Positions 61,240-64,000 of a DNA stretch of 64,000 nt are shown here, piece by piece. The stretch comes from Bacteroidia bacterium (GTDB lineage Bacteria; Bacteroidota; Bacteroidia; B-17B0; Aurantibacillaceae): contig JAEUTO010000010.1 in NCBI GenBank assembly GCA_016787785.1, positions 62,001 through 126,000 of the forward strand, written 5' to 3'. Within the stretch, counting starts at the first letter, position 1; every line of letters starts with the position of its first letter. The position numbers and the translations under genes were made by a program. A model generated the notes under the pieces. The model was not told the DNA's origin. It did not search any database and worked only from the letters and a program-made list of their open reading frames with translations.

Positions 61240-61727
61240 TCAGGCCAATAACTGCCATGCCTCTTTCGTGCTTATTTCGGGCTTGCCATTAATTTTTAAA
61301 TATAAAAACAACTCCATTCTGTAAGTTGCCAACCATTTTATTGGGCAATTGATAATTGCGGTTCCAAGGATCATTTTTTCCTTCCAGGGTAATTCAATTT
61401 CCTTTGTTAAAAGATCTTCTTCGGAGAAGGTGTCAAAATAATTTTTTATTTCTTCCAACTGTTTATCTAATCGCGAACCAAAATCTTTTAGTGTTAACGT
61501 TTCTCTATAAGCTCTTATTTTCAAAAATTCTTCTTTTGTAAGATCGTTCACTAGGAACCAACGTAACATAGTTGCGCCAATGGTTGATAGGTATTGCATC
61601 AATTCCATGGTTGTTCTAACCTTATCGGTTGGTTTAAAACTAAGATCTTTTTCTTCAATGAGAGGAATAAGCTGTTTAATAATTTGTATTCTCTTTCGAT
61701 ATTTTGTAATAAGTGTTGTTTATACAT
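61240..61727 (-). pseudogene. DinB-like protein, frameshifted near its N-terminus
   Basis: The main frame (122 residues from ATG 61608, MELMQYLSTIGATMLRWFLV onward) matches the four-helix DinB pattern but lacks the first helix. Upstream in the same frame the sequence reads KQLIPLIEEKDLSFKPTDKV, a good DinB continuation, but no start codon exists before a stop. The ATG at 61727 begins MYKQHLLQNIEREYK in another frame, which is the expected N-terminus. A one-base shift near 61682-61686 joins them. This may be a true frameshift or a sequencing error. DinB relatives are thiol-dependent metalloenzymes or unknown. Confidence 0.65.
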
Positions 61728-61734
61728 AACTACT

Positions 61735-62598
61735 CTATTTTTTTAAACTTCCCCAAACTCCAAGAGGCAGTTTCACGCCACTTTTGGCATTTAAATATAA
61801 TTCGCCTATCTCTAATTCTGATTTATGTTTTTGTGCAAATGGTTTTAATAAATTTTCGGGTACCAAGGCAGAAAAGCCAAGAGAGTAAGCGTTTAAGATC
61901 AATAAATGTTCTTTCGGATCCAAAATTTGCAGTACTCCATTTATCATTTCAGAGATATTATCTTCCAATTTCCATTTTTCACCATTTGGTCCATGCCCAA
62001 AGGCCGGAGGGTCTAAAATTATTCCCTGATAAAAATTACCGCGTCGTACTTCTTTATTTACAAATTTTAAAGCGTCATCAACTAACCAGCGAATGTTGTC
62101 GAGGTTAGAGTTCTTCATATTCTCATTTGCCCAGGTAACAACTTGTTTTATGCTATCTACGTGCGTAACATCCACTCCTGCTGCTTTCGCTGCAATAGAG
62201 GCGCCACCGGTATATGCAAAAAGGTTTAAGAACTTTGCTTTTGGCTTATTTTTTAAAAAAGAATGTATTTTATCCCAATTCACCGCTTGTTCAGGAAAAA
62301 TACCTACATGCTTAAAAGAGGTTAACCCAAGTCTGAAAACAAGATTTAAAGGTGTATAATTGATGGTCCACTGATCAGGCATTTGCTTGAATTTTTTCCA
62401 TTCGCCGCTGCTGGAGGACTTTGGGATAAATTTTACGTGCGCCTGTTTTTCCCAGTCGGCATTAGAGTATATTTTTGGCCAAACAGCCTGTGGTTCTGGT
62501 CTAATGGTAATATATTTACCAAAACGCTCCAGTTTTTCAAAATCACCGCAGTCTATTAATTCGTAATCAGTAAAGTTGGTAGGGCTAAGTAATTGCAT
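61735..62598 (-). CDS. RlmI-like class I SAM-dependent methyltransferase
   Basis: I chose the ATG at 62598 (MQLLSPTNFTDYELIDCGDF, 287 residues) since the frame above it has no strong start signal. A small N-terminal beta-domain is followed by SAM binding at FLNLFAYTGGASIAAKAAGV (about 124-143), the acidic VDSIKQVV and motif IV ILDPPAFGHGPNGEKWKLED (about 194-213) with the NPPY-like DPPAF. This is the pattern of 23S rRNA m5C/RlmI-type or PUA-lacking relatives. The exact RNA target cannot be told. It starts seven bases after the DinB region on the same strand. Confidence 0.85.
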   Translation of the reverse strand: MQLLSPTNFTDYELIDCGDFEKLERFGKYITIRPEPQAVWPKIYSNADWEKQAHVKFIPKSSSSGEWKKFKQMPDQWTINYTPLNLVFRLGLTSFKHVGIFPEQAVNWDKIHSFLKNKPKAKFLNLFAYTGGASIAAKAAGVDVTHVDSIKQVVTWANENMKNSNLDNIRWLVDDALKFVNKEVRRGNFYQGIILDPPAFGHGPNGEKWKLEDNISEMINGVLQILDPKEHLLILNAYSLGFSALVPENLLKPFAQKHKSELEIGELYLNAKSGVKLPLGVWGSLKK

Positions 62599-62723
62599 TT
62601 TTGTGCTCTTTAACGAGGGTAAATTTACACAAATTAAAATTAGCACGTTAACAACTTAGGCCATTTTGGAAGTGAAATCAGCAATAATTAAAATATATTC
62701 GATAAAATTTAAATCTTCTATTT

Positions 62724-64000
62724 ATGCAAACCAACCGATCGGCTTTAGTGACATTGATCTCCGTGTTCTTTTTTTGGGGATTTGTTGCAGCCAGTAACGA
62801 TATTTTAATACCTGTTTTTAAAGAAAAACTAAATTTAGAACAATGGCAAAGTCAGCTTATTTCCGTTGCATTTTATTTGGCTTATACTGTTGGCTCCATT
62901 ATTTACATTGGCATTTCAAAGCTTTACGGTGGCGATATACTGAATAAGATAGGCTACAAGAACGGGATCGCTTTGGGTTTGTGTATTTCAGCGCTTGGTA
63001 CTTTATTATTTTATCCTGCCGCTCAATTGGTTTCCTTTAATTTAATGATCAGCGGTTTATTTATCGTGGCTCTTGGCTTTTCATTACAACAAACCGCGGC
63101 AAATCCTTTAGCCATTGTTATGGGCGATCCAGCCCAGGGTGCGCAGCGTTTAAGTTTGGCTGGTGGTGTAAATAATATCGGTACTACTATTGGGCCGTTG
63201 GTGGTTAGTTATGCAATTTTTGGTGCTGTAGGGAGTGGAAATAAACTGGATGATATTGGCGCTGTAAAATTCCCTTATCTGATATTGGGCGCTGCGTTTT
63301 TAATAGTTGCATTAATATTTAAATTCTCTTCTCTGCCGAATCAAATTCATGCCGACGAAAAAACCGAAACCGATAACAAACAGGTAAACAAAAAAAGTTC
63401 ATTGCACTATCCGCAATTGGTTTTGGGTATGATAGCTATTTTTGTGTATGTTGGCGTGGAAGTGGCAACGGCTTCTAATTTGCCGGAGTACATGCGACAA
63501 AAAATTGGTATAGAAACAAGCGGTGCGGCGCCTTACGTTTCTTTGTTTTGGGCAAGTTTAATGATAGGCCGATGGACCAGCTCTGCCGGCGCTTTTAATG
63601 TGAAACCTAACACCAAACAACTACTTCGTTTTTTAATGCCTTATCTTGCGTTTGCCGTTTTTTTACTGGTAAATGCAATTGCAAAAAGCGATCTGACTGT
63701 TTTTTATCCTTATGCTTTTGTTATTCTTATTATGATTGCTGCCGATATTCTTAGTAAAGGTAGCCCTGCCCGACAATTGGTTATTTTCTCCGGCTGTGGC
63801 ATTGCTGCCCTGTTGCTGGGCATGTGTACAACAGGATTGGTAAGCGTTTATTCGTTTATAAGTGTTGGATTATTCTGTTCAACATTATGGCCATGCATTT
63901 TTACTTTGGCAATTTCGGGGTTAGGAAAATACACAAATCAGGGCTCGAGTTATTTAATTATGATGATCATGGGTGGAGGTCTTATCAGCTGGTTGCAAGG
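62724..64000 (+). CDS. FucP-like MFS sugar transporter (3' end beyond window)
   Basis: This is open from the ATG at 62724 to the window edge (425 codons). The N-terminus reads MQTNRSALVTLISVFFFWGF, then VAASNDILIPVFKEKLNLEQ, followed by many membrane segments including QQTAANPLAIVMGDPAQGAQ and FVYVGVEVATASNLPEYM. This is the pattern of the glucose/galactose-fucose permease (FHS) branch of the MFS, which imports sugars with protons. Two or three C-terminal helices are still to come. It diverges from the methyltransferase, with a 125-base gap. Confidence 0.9.
   Translation, partial: MQTNRSALVTLISVFFFWGFVAASNDILIPVFKEKLNLEQWQSQLISVAFYLAYTVGSIIYIGISKLYGGDILNKIGYKNGIALGLCISALGTLLFYPAAQLVSFNLMISGLFIVALGFSLQQTAANPLAIVMGDPAQGAQRLSLAGGVNNIGTTIGPLVVSYAIFGAVGSGNKLDDIGAVKFPYLILGAAFLIVALIFKFSSLPNQIHADEKTETDNKQVNKKSSLHYPQLVLGMIAIFVYVGVEVATASNLPEYMRQKIGIETSGAAPYVSLFWASLMIGRWTSSAGAFNVKPNTKQLLRFLMPYLAFAVFLLVNAIAKSDLTVFYPYAFVILIMIAADILSKGSPARQLVIFSGCGIAALLLGMCTTGLVSVYSFISVGLFCSTLWPCIFTLAISGLGKYTNQGSSYLIMMIMGGGLISWLQ

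Overview
The window comes from a low-GC member of the Bacteroidota. The support is seen directly: type IX secretion (T9SS) C-terminal sorting domains on three large secreted proteins, LytS/LytTR two-component pairs, an RteC-like fragment, TAnnTTTG -7 promoter elements, DUF5686 and DUF4833 type proteins, and T9SS-associated Ig-like and propeller repeats. No rRNA genes, CRISPR array or complete prophage is visible. I cannot name a genus.

Layout. (1) 1-4.3 kb: edge of a mobile region, with a large serine recombinase cut by the window edge, four small accessory genes with a repeated GTAAAATAC motif, and a decayed CzcA/CusA metal-efflux remnant. (2) 4.4-31.4 kb: an efflux and stress-response island. 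It holds three tripartite export systems (TolC-adaptor-RND; adaptor-RND-TolC; EmrA-EmrB-TolC), each headed by its own TetR regulator. The two plus-strand operons also end in a MarR gene. Between them lie a START-domain protein, a phospholipid N-methyltransferase, a truncated glycosyltransferase, a truncated MarR copy, and a SnoaL / membrane protein / DoxX / extradiol dioxygenase / luciferase-like / MarR operon. Two families of repeated operator-like sites tie the island together: a 27-bp TTAGACT palindrome (four copies) and a 23-bp GTTTAAAC-N7-GTTTAAAC site (four copies).

(3) 31.8-42.8 kb: a tightly packed plus-strand operon that appears to encode nearly the whole route to an inositol-phosphate sphingolipid. 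It encodes serine palmitoyltransferase, a GNAT-type acyltransferase (ceramide synthase candidate), an SDR reductase (ceramide/ketosphinganine reductase candidate), myo-inositol-phosphate synthase, a PgpA-like phosphatase, GtrA, a DUF5686 outer-membrane protein, a CDP-alcohol phosphatidyltransferase, a small lipoprotein, a DUF4833 protein and a PAP2/AUR1-like transferase. This is the most interesting system in the window. It is followed by a scar (42.8-44.1 kb) where an RteC-like N-terminus is fused in frame to the C-terminus of a second, diverged PAP2 protein.

(4) 44.1-61.2 kb: a cell-surface block bracketed by two LytS-type histidine kinase / LytTR response-regulator pairs. It encodes seven-bladed propeller (SBBP) and Ig-like T9SS cargo with a duplicated leader region, several secreted or lipoprotein genes of unknown function, and a convergent FG-GAP/UnbV T9SS protein. 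(5) 61.2-64 kb: a frameshifted DinB-like gene, an RlmI-like methyltransferase and the start of a FucP-like sugar transporter.

Functions are assigned from motifs read in the translations and family knowledge. No database search was possible.
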